A DNA stretch of 64,000 bases from Chryseobacterium sp. FH2 (lineage in GTDB: Bacteria > Bacteroidota > Bacteroidia > Flavobacteriales > Weeksellaceae). This document shows positions 35,806 to 44,864 of the stretch, piece after piece. Positions within the stretch are counted from its first letter, which is position 1, and each line of letters starts with the position of its first letter. The notes beneath the pieces were generated by a model. That model had not been told where the DNA came from. It saw only the letters and a program-made list of their open reading frames with translations, and did no database searches. The translations under genes were made by a program, and so were the position numbers. The stretch lies in NCBI RefSeq assembly GCF_001045455.1, contig NZ_LFNE01000015.1, positions 29,238 to 93,237 of the forward strand. The letters run 5' to 3'.

Positions 35806-35889
35806 TTCGGCTTTATCCGGCATAACATTACTGATACTAACGTTTTTTTAGCGGAAATGTTCAACACTGTTATGCCGGGCAAAGCCGAA
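35806..35889. repeat. 84-bp intergenic palindromic element
   Basis: The 22-base arms at 35806-35827 and 35868-35889 (TTCGGCTTTATCCGGCATAA and its near complement) match at 20 of 22 positions. They flank a 40-base centre and are GC-richer than the surroundings. It lies between the T9SS plug gene and the MBL hydrolase gene. It has no coding capacity and looks like a dispersed palindromic or MITE-type element. Confidence 0.65.
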
Positions 35890-35978
35890 ACATCCATAAT
35901 AATCAAGTTAAAAACTCTTAAGTATTTTTAAACAACAACTTTTGTAGTTAAATTTGTCTTAATTAAAATATTCAGAAT

Positions 35979-36617
35979 ATGCTTCAGATTCAAAGTTTCG
36001 TATTCAACTTTGCAAGCGAAAATACCTACATTCTTTACAACGAAAATAAAAATGCATGGATTATCGATCCGGGAAATATGACTGAGCAGGAAACTCAGGC
36101 TATCAATAATTTCATAACTGAAAATGATTTAAAAATCCGGAAAATTCTTTTAACTCACGCGCATATCGATCATGTTTTAGGCTTACAATGGGCTTTTGAT
36201 GCCTTTAAGGTTCCAGTGACAATGCATCAGGACGATAAAGAGGTTTTAGATATGCTTCAGGCAAGCGGGATGCGATTTGGTTTTCAAATCGAGCCTGTAA
36301 ATGTAGAAATAGAATATATAAACGAAGGAGACGAACTTGAATTAGATGGAGAAAGATTCAAAATTTATCATGTTCCGGGACATTCTCCGGGAAGTGTGAT
36401 TTACCATAATACTGAGCAAAAATTCATGGTTTCCGGTGATGTTTTGTTTGAAGGAAGCATCGGAAGAACGGATTTATACAAAGGAAACTACGAACAATTA
36501 ATCAGTGGAATCAACTCAAAACTATTCATACTTGATGATGAAACACAGGTTTTCTCAGGACATGGAAATTCCACAACAATCGGATTTGAAAGGCAGCATA
36601 ATCCGTTTTTCAAATAA
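35979..36617 (+). CDS. MBL-fold metallo-hydrolase, glyoxalase II-like
   Basis: 212 residues. THAHIDHVLG is the zinc-binding HxHxDH motif; YHVPGHSPGSVIYH and VLFEGSIGRTDLY supply the other ligands, and SGHGNSTTIGFERQHNPF the last histidine. This is the YcbL-like small glyoxalase II group, acting on thioesters such as S-lactoylglutathione or bacillithiol analogues. Substrate untested. Confidence 0.93.
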   Translation: MLQIQSFVFNFASENTYILYNENKNAWIIDPGNMTEQETQAINNFITENDLKIRKILLTHAHIDHVLGLQWAFDAFKVPVTMHQDDKEVLDMLQASGMRFGFQIEPVNVEIEYINEGDELELDGERFKIYHVPGHSPGSVIYHNTEQKFMVSGDVLFEGSIGRTDLYKGNYEQLISGINSKLFILDDETQVFSGHGNSTTIGFERQHNPFFK

Positions 36618-36628
36618 TTTGCACACAT

Positions 36629-36660
36629 AAAAAACCGTCAGAAAAATCTGACGGTTTTTT
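36629..36660. terminator. bidirectional terminator
   Basis: AAAAAACCGTCAGA pairs perfectly with its complement over an AAAA loop, between the MBL gene and the TonB receptor. Confidence 0.9.
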
Positions 36661-36683
36661 AAGAATGATATGAAATCTGAGTT

Positions 36684-39158
36684 TTAAAAATCTAGGGTAA
36701 TTGATGCTCTTGCAGCAGCTCCCATGATTGGCCGTGCCATAATGATGCCGTCACCCGTTGGCGAACCAGCTCTTGGATCTCCTTCTGTAATACCAATCGT
36801 ATTAAAGATATTGGTACCATCCACTGCAAAACGAATTTTTCCAAGCTGATAAGACATTCCCGCTCCAAATTCACTGAAGGAAGGCAATGTCTGGGCGTTC
36901 AATTCATCCTGGAAACGTTTCCCGTAATAATTCATACTTACATAAGCTCTCCATGACTTTGTAATATTCACGGCTGGAGCAATATTGAAGTAGAATTTTG
37001 GCATTCTTCTTACTGTATTCCCTTCTAAAAGACTTCCTGTCTCTAAATTTTTATATTTCGGATTCTGAACTGTTCCGTTGAATGTTACTTCCAATATGTT
37101 ACTGAATAATCTGGCATATCCTTCGAATTCTACCCCATAATTTCGGGTATTTGCAAAGGTATTCTCCGAAGTACCGTCAGAGAAAATATCCGTAAATGAA
37201 AGATTTTTCAGCGTAGAATAGAACGGAATCACTGCCAAATCAAAAGTACGAGAATAATATTTATATCCTACTTCCAACTGATTAGTTGTTACAGCTTTCA
37301 ACGGTCCGTCAGGGTTCGGATTTGAGAAATAATTGTAATACGCTTCTTCATTTGGTGATCTGAAACCATGAGAGAAACGAGCATATACCGCATTCTCTTT
37401 ATTAATCTTATAATTAGTAGCCAGTGTATAAGAAACCTTATCTATATTATAGTTCCAATATGTAAATTTACTGCCCAAAACACTCATATTATCATCAGCC
37501 GTTGTCGTGGTGAAACCATGCGTCCCGTCTGTTGTTAATCCTGAATTATTTAAATTTGAGTTTGTTGTATTAGCAAAATTCCCTTTATAAAAATCATGAC
37601 TGTAACGGATACCGGCATTGAAACTCAACGCATCGGTAATATTATAATCTATATTTACATATAAATCATTCAGGCTTCCTTGCGTCTGAGTATCTCTCTG
37701 TAAGAAAGTCATATCAGTAACCCCGTTATATGTTTTAGAATAACCTGTATCAGTCGGATTTAAAGAAGTATCAACCAAATTCAAAAGCTCCGGCCTATCT
37801 GAAGCTGTGGTTAAAATGTTACTCCAGTTCCAGTATTGATGAGATTTCCAGCTTGATTTATAAAAACCTGCCGTTACATTACCTTTATCTAATTTGTAAT
37901 TGAATTGTAAATCATTCACAAAATTATTCATCTGCTTATCAATTGCCCAGAATCCTAATTTTTGAACATAGGCAGGATTTACCACCGCACCGGTACTTAC
38001 TGAAGTATATTGTGGCGCTACTGCATGCACCAATACCGGCGGAGTTGCAGGATTATTATCCGTATCTTGATATTCATCATAATTTTTAGCAAAATCAGCT
38101 GCCGTCTGAGGCCCTCCCGCCGGGAAAATTCCAGTATAATTCATATTAATATCAGTATATCTTGTTTTATTGATAACACTGAAATTATTTCCTAAATCAT
38201 ATTTAAATTCAGCTCCTAAAACATCAACTTTCGGGTGAATTCCATCTTCTAAGTTTCTGCTGAAAAATCCCCCTCCGGCTTGTGGAATATTCAGTTGACT
38301 GATTGCCCTGTAACTGTATGTTCCATAATTTGGGTCAAAACCTTGGAATCCTTTCAAGTCATTGCCGTTCTGCACCAAAGGAATCGGCAGGAAGAATGTA
38401 TTTCTATCGTCCAGTTTTTTATAATAAACTTTAGCATACCCTTTATCAAAAACATATTTCAGGTTCATTCTAATCTGCCCTCCATTGTTGGCTTTGAAAC
38501 CTGTTTTTCGAATTCCGTCATCTGATCTGTAAAAGCCTCCGACATTGAAGAATAATTTATCCTGAACCAAGGCTCCGCCTAAGTTTACATCTGTGCGCAT
38601 CAAACCATAAGTACTTGTTTCCAGCTTTGCAGTTCCTTTAAAATCATTGCTTCCTTCTTTTGTAATAAAATTAATAAGGCCACCAGGAGAATTGGTTGCA
38701 TAAATTGACCCGGAACCACCTCTTAAAGCCTCCAATCTGTTCACAGAATTATCTACTCTGAAAAAATTATCCGCATTAGCAAACTGCAAAGCCCCGTCTT
38801 CAAAAACCGGCAGACCATCTTCCTGAACCTGCACAAATTCATAAGCTCCCGCAGAAGGAATACCTCTTGCGAAAAGGTTGTTTCCTACCTCACCTCCGGA
38901 AGTTTCAACTGCAAAACCGGGAACCCTTTGTAGCAATGCAGCAGCACTGATCGGGTTTTGCTTCTGAATTTCTTTTGCACTGAATGTAGAAATCGCTGTA
39001 CTGGATTCTATTTTCTTTTTCGGGTTAGAGTTACCCGTAATAACAACTTGCTCGATAGATGCCGATCTTGTGGAATCCTGTGGAGTTTCCTGGGCATACG
39101 CATTATTGAAATACAGCGTTGCTACACCGGCAATTAAAAAGATCGATTTTTTTTTCAT
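36684..39158 (-). CDS. TonB-dependent receptor of the trehalose locus
   Basis: An 824-residue outer-membrane receptor. The signal peptide ends NAYAQ. There is a short TonB-box region (SIEQVVITG), a plug domain (LLQRVPGFAVET, RLEALRGGSGSIYATNSPGG) and a barrel ending ASITLDF. No carboxypeptidase-like domain and no SusD partner are present. It is the last gene of the MFS-trehalase-receptor unit, starting about 25 bases after the trehalase stop, so its ligand is probably trehalose or a trehalose-containing oligosaccharide. ATG 39164 is possible. Confidence 0.9.
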   Translation of the reverse strand: MKKKSIFLIAGVATLYFNNAYAQETPQDSTRSASIEQVVITGNSNPKKKIESSTAISTFSAKEIQKQNPISAAALLQRVPGFAVETSGGEVGNNLFARGIPSAGAYEFVQVQEDGLPVFEDGALQFANADNFFRVDNSVNRLEALRGGSGSIYATNSPGGLINFITKEGSNDFKGTAKLETSTYGLMRTDVNLGGALVQDKLFFNVGGFYRSDDGIRKTGFKANNGGQIRMNLKYVFDKGYAKVYYKKLDDRNTFFLPIPLVQNGNDLKGFQGFDPNYGTYSYRAISQLNIPQAGGGFFSRNLEDGIHPKVDVLGAEFKYDLGNNFSVINKTRYTDINMNYTGIFPAGGPQTAADFAKNYDEYQDTDNNPATPPVLVHAVAPQYTSVSTGAVVNPAYVQKLGFWAIDKQMNNFVNDLQFNYKLDKGNVTAGFYKSSWKSHQYWNWSNILTTASDRPELLNLVDTSLNPTDTGYSKTYNGVTDMTFLQRDTQTQGSLNDLYVNIDYNITDALSFNAGIRYSHDFYKGNFANTTNSNLNNSGLTTDGTHGFTTTTADDNMSVLGSKFTYWNYNIDKVSYTLATNYKINKENAVYARFSHGFRSPNEEAYYNYFSNPNPDGPLKAVTTNQLEVGYKYYSRTFDLAVIPFYSTLKNLSFTDIFSDGTSENTFANTRNYGVEFEGYARLFSNILEVTFNGTVQNPKYKNLETGSLLEGNTVRRMPKFYFNIAPAVNITKSWRAYVSMNYYGKRFQDELNAQTLPSFSEFGAGMSYQLGKIRFAVDGTNIFNTIGITEGDPRAGSPTGDGIIMARPIMGAAARASITLDF

Positions 39159-39183
39159 AGCCATATGAATTTTATAGTTAGTT

Positions 39184-40659
39184 TTAATTCTTTTTTAATG
39201 TAAGATAGATACCGTTTGTCCAGCCAAAACCGTCTTGGTTTGGATATTCTCCACCTCCCGCAATCGTTTCCGTATCCAGTGCATTATATTTTTCCATCAG
39301 CTTGCCGGTATTATTGTAGACTCTTTCAACATTTGAACACCAATTATTTTTAATTTTTTCAGCTAAATCATCAAAGCCGTAATTTTTCATTGCTTTAAAG
39401 CCAAGCCATTGATAAGGAGCCCAAGCATTTGGTAAATCCCACTGTTGACCTGTTTTTTTGGTTGTTGTTACCAACCCTCCCTGATACAAAAACTTTTCAG
39501 CTATAATTTCAGCAACAGATTTTGCCTGTTCCTCATCTGCCAGTTTTAAAAATAAAGGATAAAGAGCGGCAATATGTTCAGACGGGGTTTGTGTGTGTTT
39601 TTTTAGATGATAGTCTTTATAAATCTTTCCATCCCAAAAGTATTTATCTATCATTTGTCTTCGGCTTGCCGCCCTTTCTAAAAAATAATTCTCTTTATCA
39701 GTAAGATTTTGAAACGCTGAAGATTTTGCTAAAGTATTTTCCAAATGCCATAAAAGACAGTTCAGATCAACCTCTGCCAAATTCAGTGTTTCAATAGTCT
39801 GTATATTCTCTCCGTCTGCAAACCATCTGCTGGAAAAATCCCAGCCGGATTCGCAGCCACTTCTTATATTTCTGTAAAATTCTTCGTTTAAAGCATTTTC
39901 ACCATCTTCAATATCAATCAGATAACTTTCAGGACGGGGAGTATTTTCAGCATCATAATATCTGTTTAAAATATCTCCATCTTTAGTTTTCACAACTCTT
40001 TTAATACCGGAATCGTTATCTAAATCATTTTTTCCATCCATCCAAAAAGCATATTCTTTTTCTAAGGTATCGTGATATCTGATATAAATATTTTCGTCTT
40101 TTGTTGTTTCAAACAGCAAATCAAGCATCAGCGAAAAGTACGGGGGTTGAGAACGGGTTAAAAAATGAGTTCTGCTTGCATTCGGAACAAACCCTACATT
40201 TTGAATTAAGTAAGAACAGTTTTCAATAATATTTTCCATCATTTCAATTCTTCCCGAAACCTGCAAACCAAGCATAATAAAATAGCTGTCCCAATAAAAA
40301 AACTCATTAAAACGGCCTCCCGGAACCACATAAGGCTTTGGAAGCTTTAATAAAGTGCCTTTTTCTTCATAAGCTGTTCTTGTCAGTTCATCCCAAAGTT
40401 TTTCAATATGATCTTCAATCGGCAAATGATCTTCTCTCTGAATTGAAATCTTTGCTCCCAAAAAATCAAAATTTGACATTACAAAACTTTTCAGGTCAAA
40501 ACTTTCCCTTTGTTTTTCCAACTCATATTTTGCATTAATTTCAGAAATCGGAAATAACGGAACCGCATCTGTCATCATCTTTTGGTCCTCAAAAACCTTA
40601 GATTTTTGCACATCATCAAAAAGCACCTGAATTTCTTTTATGTAAAGCTGATTGTTCAT
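39184..40659 (-). CDS. cytoplasmic trehalase, GH37 family
   Basis: 491 residues without a signal peptide. Signature 1 reads PGGRFNEFFYWDSYFIMLG and signature 2 QWDLPNAWAPYQ. The catalytic Asp lies in SGWDFSSRWF and the catalytic Glu region reads GGGEYPNQDGFGWTNG. It hydrolyses alpha,alpha-trehalose to glucose inside the cell (TreF type). It starts 2 bases after the MFS stop, so import and hydrolysis are coupled. Confidence 0.95.
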   Translation of the reverse strand: MNNQLYIKEIQVLFDDVQKSKVFEDQKMMTDAVPLFPISEINAKYELEKQRESFDLKSFVMSNFDFLGAKISIQREDHLPIEDHIEKLWDELTRTAYEEKGTLLKLPKPYVVPGGRFNEFFYWDSYFIMLGLQVSGRIEMMENIIENCSYLIQNVGFVPNASRTHFLTRSQPPYFSLMLDLLFETTKDENIYIRYHDTLEKEYAFWMDGKNDLDNDSGIKRVVKTKDGDILNRYYDAENTPRPESYLIDIEDGENALNEEFYRNIRSGCESGWDFSSRWFADGENIQTIETLNLAEVDLNCLLWHLENTLAKSSAFQNLTDKENYFLERAASRRQMIDKYFWDGKIYKDYHLKKHTQTPSEHIAALYPLFLKLADEEQAKSVAEIIAEKFLYQGGLVTTTKKTGQQWDLPNAWAPYQWLGFKAMKNYGFDDLAEKIKNNWCSNVERVYNNTGKLMEKYNALDTETIAGGGEYPNQDGFGWTNGIYLTLKKN

Positions 40660-40661
40660 TT

Positions 40662-41891
40662 TTATTTTTTAGGATTTATTTTTAATTTATTCATGAAAAT
40701 TGCCGAAATAATCAATAATGAAAGCGGAATTAGTGAAAGGTAAAAAGCCTGCTGCCCACTAAACTCCTGAAATACAAAACCTGTGATTATCGACCCGATT
40801 GTCCCTCCGATTGCGGAGAAAACTACGATTAATCCAGACATCGCACTATGCAGATATTTCGGAATTGAAGCTAAAATTACAGAATTGATACTCGGATAAA
40901 TCGGAGCTAACAAGCCGCCCATCAGTGGAAATAAATACACCACAATTGGGGCATTAAACCAACTTGTATTGGTGTCAATATGAATGTTATGAGTTAATGG
41001 CAAAACCAATAAAATACTAATGGCAAAGCCTACCACACAGAAAGAAACCACATAAATCCAGCTGAATCTTTTCGAGAAAAATCCCGATAAAAATCTCCCC
41101 AAAGCAAAGGCTCCTGCCAAAACGGCTCCTGCCTGAATACTCATCGAGGTGGGAACTTTTAAAATTTCTTTATAAAAAGTAGGTGTCCATGTCTGGAAGC
41201 TCTGTTCCACCAAAACAAAAAGGAAAGCACACAATAAAAAGAATAGTACTTTTTTGTAGCTGAACAAACTTACACTGTTTCTCAAATCTCCCAACAAATC
41301 GGTTTTTTCGCTTTTCGCTTCATTTTCATCAAGTTTTGAGAAAAATAAAAACAAAAACGACAATGCTGAAAGACCTCCCAAAACCCAATAAGCATTCAGC
41401 CAATGTGTGGATTTTGGGTTGTGGTCATCAATAAATAAGCTGAATAAAACATTTCCCATTAACACGCCAATCATAAAAAACCCTTCTAGGTATCCCATGA
41501 AACTTGAGTGTTCTTTATCCGTATTTGTCACCAATCCAATGGAAGTGAAAACTGATATTTTTATCAAAGCAAAAGAAATCCCAACAATAGCAAACAGCAA
41601 TTTGAAAAACCAGAACTCATTAGTAAAGGGCATTACAAAACACATACAACTCACCAAAAACAGAGCAATCAACATAGAGTTTTTTATTCCGATTTTCGGT
41701 AAAAATGATGCTAAAATAAACGAACAGATAGCAATCGGAAGATCTTTAAAACCTTCCAGAACACTCGCCTGAGATTTTGAAATCCCAAAATTTTGCTGCA
41801 CCTGCAAAATGACTGTTCCTACGGAATTCAAAAGAATCGCAAAAACAAAATAGTTCAAAAACAAGACAGCTTTTATATTGAAATTTTTCAT
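40662..41891 (-). CDS. MFS transporter, probable trehalose importer
   Basis: 409 residues with 12 predicted transmembrane helices and a loop between the two six-helix halves (FSKLDENEAKSEKTDLLGDL). It begins FNIKAVLFLNYFVFAILLNSVG. It is a member of the major facilitator superfamily; sugar specificity is inferred from its operon with trehalase and a TonB receptor. It is the first gene of the leftward unit. Confidence 0.88.
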   Translation of the reverse strand: MKNFNIKAVLFLNYFVFAILLNSVGTVILQVQQNFGISKSQASVLEGFKDLPIAICSFILASFLPKIGIKNSMLIALFLVSCMCFVMPFTNEFWFFKLLFAIVGISFALIKISVFTSIGLVTNTDKEHSSFMGYLEGFFMIGVLMGNVLFSLFIDDHNPKSTHWLNAYWVLGGLSALSFLFLFFSKLDENEAKSEKTDLLGDLRNSVSLFSYKKVLFFLLCAFLFVLVEQSFQTWTPTFYKEILKVPTSMSIQAGAVLAGAFALGRFLSGFFSKRFSWIYVVSFCVVGFAISILLVLPLTHNIHIDTNTSWFNAPIVVYLFPLMGGLLAPIYPSINSVILASIPKYLHSAMSGLIVVFSAIGGTIGSIITGFVFQEFSGQQAFYLSLIPLSLLIISAIFMNKLKINPKK

Positions 41892-42014
41892 GTAAATAAT
41901 TTCTTGCTGGCTAAGATAGAAGCATTTGAGTTAACATTAATTTAACACAGTAAATGAATATTTGAACTATATTAATATAATTATTATTTTAGGAGATAAA
42001 ATACGATTAACTGA

Positions 42015-42920
42015 ATGAAAGTTACTTTTGAAAGAGTGATTCCTGATGAAAAGAGCTCTTTTCGCACGATTCACAATAACTCGCCTATCTCAGAATTTAA
42101 ATGGGAATATCATTATCATCCCGAAATCGAACTTGTATGTGTCATTTCCGGGAGCGGAACGCGACATGTTGGTTATCACAAAAGCAATTACGCAAATGGA
42201 GATTTGGTATTAATCGGTTCCAATATTCCACATTCAGGGTTTGGGCTAAATTCCATTGATCCACATGAAGAAATTGTACTTCAGTTCAACGAAGAAATTT
42301 TGCAGTTTCCCCAACAGGAAATTGAAGCACGATCTATCAAAAATTTGCTCGAGCTTTCAAAATACGGAATACATTTTCATCCTAAAATCAAAAAAGCAAT
42401 GCTTCCAAAATTGAAATTAATGTTGGAGTCTGAAGGCTATAAAAGATATTTATTGCTATTGGAAATACTATTTGAGCTTTCAAAATGCACAGAGTATGAG
42501 CTTTTGAACAAAGAAATTATGCCCTATACAATCATTTCAAAAAATAAAACCCGCCTGGAAAATATTTTTACATACGTAGAACATAACTTTGATAAAGAAA
42601 TTAATATTGAAGATGTTGCAAAACTGGCAAATCTGACCTTACCTGCTTTCTGTAATTTTTTCAAAAAAGCAACACAGATTACCTTTACAGAATTTGTGAA
42701 CCGGTATCGCATTAATAAAGCGTGTCTGCTGATGGCACAGGATAAAAGCATCTCAGAATGCAGTTACAGTTGCGGGTTTAATAATGTGACTTATTTTAAT
42801 AGAATGTTTAAAAAATATACAGAGAAAACACCCTCAGAATTTATTAAGAATTATTCGCATAATAAGGTAAATATAGATTTAAAAGTTGAGGATGATACAA
42901 GAGTTAAAGCGAGATTTTAA
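42015..42920 (+). CDS. AraC-family regulator of the trehalose locus
   Basis: 301 residues. An N-terminal cupin sensor domain (WEYHYHPEIELVCVISGSGT, with metal- or sugar-facing histidines) is followed by two helix-turn-helix motifs (INIEDVAKLANLTLPAFCNF and SISECSYSCGFNNVTYFNRM). It is divergent from the MFS-trehalase-TonB unit across 123 bases, so it most likely activates that unit in response to the sugar. Confidence 0.92.
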   Translation: MKVTFERVIPDEKSSFRTIHNNSPISEFKWEYHYHPEIELVCVISGSGTRHVGYHKSNYANGDLVLIGSNIPHSGFGLNSIDPHEEIVLQFNEEILQFPQQEIEARSIKNLLELSKYGIHFHPKIKKAMLPKLKLMLESEGYKRYLLLLEILFELSKCTEYELLNKEIMPYTIISKNKTRLENIFTYVEHNFDKEINIEDVAKLANLTLPAFCNFFKKATQITFTEFVNRYRINKACLLMAQDKSISECSYSCGFNNVTYFNRMFKKYTEKTPSEFIKNYSHNKVNIDLKVEDDTRVKARF

Positions 42921-42945
42921 AAATAAGATTCAAACAAAAAAACAC

Positions 42946-43106
42946 TTGTCCACAAGTAATGGGGATAACTTTGGGGATAACCTCACAACCTGATAATTAT
43001 CAAATATTTATAAAAGACAAAATAAGATTGAGAGGTCAAATCTAAGAAAGATAATATAGATCTAACACTAAAATATTAATAAATTTGTGGATAACCTTGT
43101 GGATAA
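42946..43106. other. cluster of DnaA-box-like sites, candidate replication origin
   Basis: Five sites match the DnaA box TTATCCACA in one orientation or the other. TTGTCCACA (42946-42954, one change) lies within the palindrome ACTTGTCCACAAGT. TGGGGATAA at 42960-42968 and 42972-42980 each carry one change. TGTGGATAA at 43086-43094 and 43098-43106 are exact. Both pairs have 12-bp spacing and bracket about 105 AT-rich bases that code for nothing. Such clusters mark oriC, or DnaA-titration or DnaA-regulated sites. dnaA is not nearby, which is common in Bacteroidota. Confidence 0.55.
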
Positions 43107-43144
43107 CTTTTAACAAAATATATAACCAAAAGTCTATCCGTTAT

Positions 43145-43173
43145 AAAAAAAGCCGTTCAAAAAGAACAGCTTT
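43145..43173 (-). terminator. terminator of the thioredoxin-like gene
   Basis: AAAGC-C-GTTC and GAAC-A-GCTTT form a stem whose middle pair is a U-G wobble on the minus strand. A runs on the left give a U tract to the leftward transcript. Confidence 0.65.
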
Positions 43174-43197
43174 ATATATTTTAAACTAAAGGAAAAA

Positions 43198-43773
43198 TTA
43201 TTTCCATTTAATATTACAACCCATGCTCGGTCTTTGAATTTCTTCCTGAGGCTCACCCAACAGAAGATTTTCAAAAGCGATAATTAAATCTTCACCTGTA
43301 ACATCTTTATGGTTTCCCGGTCTTGAATCATCCATCTGCCCTCTGTAAATAAGATCTAATTTCTCATCAAAGAAAAAGAAATCCGGTGTGCAAGCTGCAT
43401 CATAAGCTCTTGCAATTGCCTGGCTTTCATCATATAAATAAGGAAAATCAAAATTTCTTTCAATTTGAAATTCAATCATCTTTTCCGGGGAATCTGCAGG
43501 GTATTTTTCTACATTATTCGAGTTTATTGCGATAAATTCAATTCCTCTTTCATTATAATCTTCATATAATTCATGAAGTTTATCAATCACATGAAGAACA
43601 AACGGACAATGGTTGCACATAAAGATTACCAGCGTCCCTTTTTCGCCTTTCAAATCATCTAATGATTGAATTTCATTGCTTTTAGACGGGTTCGGGAGCT
43701 CAAAAAACGGTGCTTTTGTACCCAATGCTAACATATTTGAGGGAGTATCCATATCTTTTTTATTTGTTGACAA
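43198..43773 (-). CDS. thioredoxin/AhpC-like protein
   Basis: 191 residues with the redox motif CNHC in VIFMCNHCPFVLHVIDKL and the fold markers FIAINSNNVEKYP and DFFFFDEKLDLIYRGQMDD. It is a cytoplasmic peroxiredoxin/thioredoxin-type protein of unknown substrate. It lies between the DnaA-box cluster and the tetR gene. Confidence 0.85.
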   Translation of the reverse strand: MSTNKKDMDTPSNMLALGTKAPFFELPNPSKSNEIQSLDDLKGEKGTLVIFMCNHCPFVLHVIDKLHELYEDYNERGIEFIAINSNNVEKYPADSPEKMIEFQIERNFDFPYLYDESQAIARAYDAACTPDFFFFDEKLDLIYRGQMDDSRPGNHKDVTGEDLIIAFENLLLGEPQEEIQRPSMGCNIKWK

Positions 43774-43881
43774 AGATAAATATTTCTTTTATTAAAAGCA
43801 TATTCAGGCTTTTATAAACTTTAGTTAAAAGTTAAATTCAAAAAATTGTTTGGAAGATATACAGAAAAGTTTGTAGTTTTG

Positions 43882-43894
43882 CTAACACTGTTAG
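43882..43894. promoter_or_regulatory. TetR operator, copy 1
   Basis: CTAACACTGTTAG, a perfect 13-bp palindrome, ends 12 bases before the tetR ATG. A TTG at 43871-43873 lies 8 bases upstream, so binding would occlude the regulator's promoter. Confidence 0.7.
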
Positions 43895-43906
43895 AAAAGA
43901 AATATC

Positions 43907-44503
43907 ATGGGTCTACATGAACGTCGTCAAAGAGAAAAAGAATCCATCCGTGCAAATATTTTGCAGGCGGCTTTCAATTTGGCGAAAACTGAAGGCTGGG
44001 CATCACTTTCGATGCGTAAAATTGCAGATGCTATTGAATACAGCGCACCTGTAGTTTATGATTATTTTGAAAATAAGGAAGCAATTTTATTTGAAATTTC
44101 TTTAAACGGCTTTCATCAGTTACATATAGAATTATTAAAAGCTCAGAAAAAGCATGATACCCCGGAAGAGCAGCTTATTTCAATTGTAGATGCCTACTGG
44201 AAATTTGCTTTTAAGAATAAGGAATATTACCAACTGATGTTCGGTCTGGGAATGCAATGCAGCGGAAAAGGAATGATGAAGGAAGAATTTTCTTCATTTC
44301 AGGACATGATTTATGATTGTACTTACGAAATTATCAAGAAAAACGGGTCAAATCTGGATAATGCCTGTCACATGTCTCACGCTTTATTTTCAGCGGTACA
44401 TGGTTTGATTTCGATTATGATGATGCGTAATACAGATATCCCTTCAACGATGAACAAAACGACTCTGGACGAAACAGTTTCAGCTTTCGTTAAGTCATTA
44501 TAA
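43907..44503 (+). CDS. TetR/AcrR-family repressor of the RND pump
   Basis: 198 residues. An N-terminal helix-turn-helix (ILQAAFNLAKTEGWASLSMR, then EYSAPVVYDYFENKEAILFE) precedes an all-helical ligand domain of the TetR_C33-like type. Four copies of a palindrome surround it, one before its own ATG and three before the pump genes. Autoregulation and repression of the efflux operon follow by analogy with AcrR. Confidence 0.93.
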   Translation: MGLHERRQREKESIRANILQAAFNLAKTEGWASLSMRKIADAIEYSAPVVYDYFENKEAILFEISLNGFHQLHIELLKAQKKHDTPEEQLISIVDAYWKFAFKNKEYYQLMFGLGMQCSGKGMMKEEFSSFQDMIYDCTYEIIKKNGSNLDNACHMSHALFSAVHGLISIMMMRNTDIPSTMNKTTLDETVSAFVKSL

Positions 44504-44521
44504 ATTTTTTTTGAACTAAAA

Positions 44522-44534
44522 TTAACACCGTTAG
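44522..44534. promoter_or_regulatory. TetR operator, copy 2
   Basis: TTAACACCGTTAG, a near-palindrome differing from copy 1 at two positions, starts 8 bases after a TTG. Confidence 0.6.
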
Positions 44535-44645
44535 GATTTATAACACAATTAACCTAATTTATTCATTTAAAGCTAACTCAAGTAAACGTGTAAAGAAAAT
44601 TTATTAGAATTAATATATTCAAAGTTAAAACTTTTGACCGAGAAA

Positions 44646-44658
44646 TTAACACCGTTAG
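44646..44658. promoter_or_regulatory. TetR operator, copy 3
   Basis: TTAACACCGTTAG, identical to copy 2, starts 9 bases after a TTG. Confidence 0.6.
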
Positions 44659-44779
44659 TAAAATTAACATCATACACCCACTATTTTATATACTAAACCA
44701 ACATTTAAACAATTTTTCAATTATGAAAACACTTATCTAATCGACATTAAAAATTCTGTAATTTTTTTTGAACTTACTA

Positions 44780-44792
44780 TTAACACTGTTAG
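44780..44792. promoter_or_regulatory. TetR operator, copy 4
   Basis: TTAACACTGTTAG differs from copy 1 only at the first base and starts 9 bases after the TTG at 44768-44770. It is closest to the adaptor gene. Confidence 0.6.
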
Positions 44793-44864
44793 AAAATATA
44801 ACAGGATTTTATTTAAACACAACATTAATTTAATCTAACACTTCATTAAAAAAATTAACTAAAA

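Larger units (their letters stand above)
44504..44864 (+). promoter_or_regulatory. 361-base control region of the efflux operon
   Basis: Three blocks repeat the arrangement TTG, 8-10 bases, then TTAACACYGTTAG: TTG at 44511, 44634 and 44768 with operators at 44522, 44646 and 44780. A TA about 18-19 bases after each TTG falls on the right arm of the operator, so each block may be a promoter with an overlapping operator. Half-site-like text (TCTAACACTTCATTAA) follows near 44836. No ORF is present. Confidence 0.65.

Noticed and set aside
41407..41772. 121-codon rightward frame opposite the MFS gene
   Set aside because: Mirror of a hydrophobic membrane protein; no promoter or homology pattern.
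43882..44792. Possible CRISPR-like repeats
   Set aside because: Four 13-base palindromes at irregular distances near a TetR gene are operators. Spacing is not uniform and there are no cas genes.
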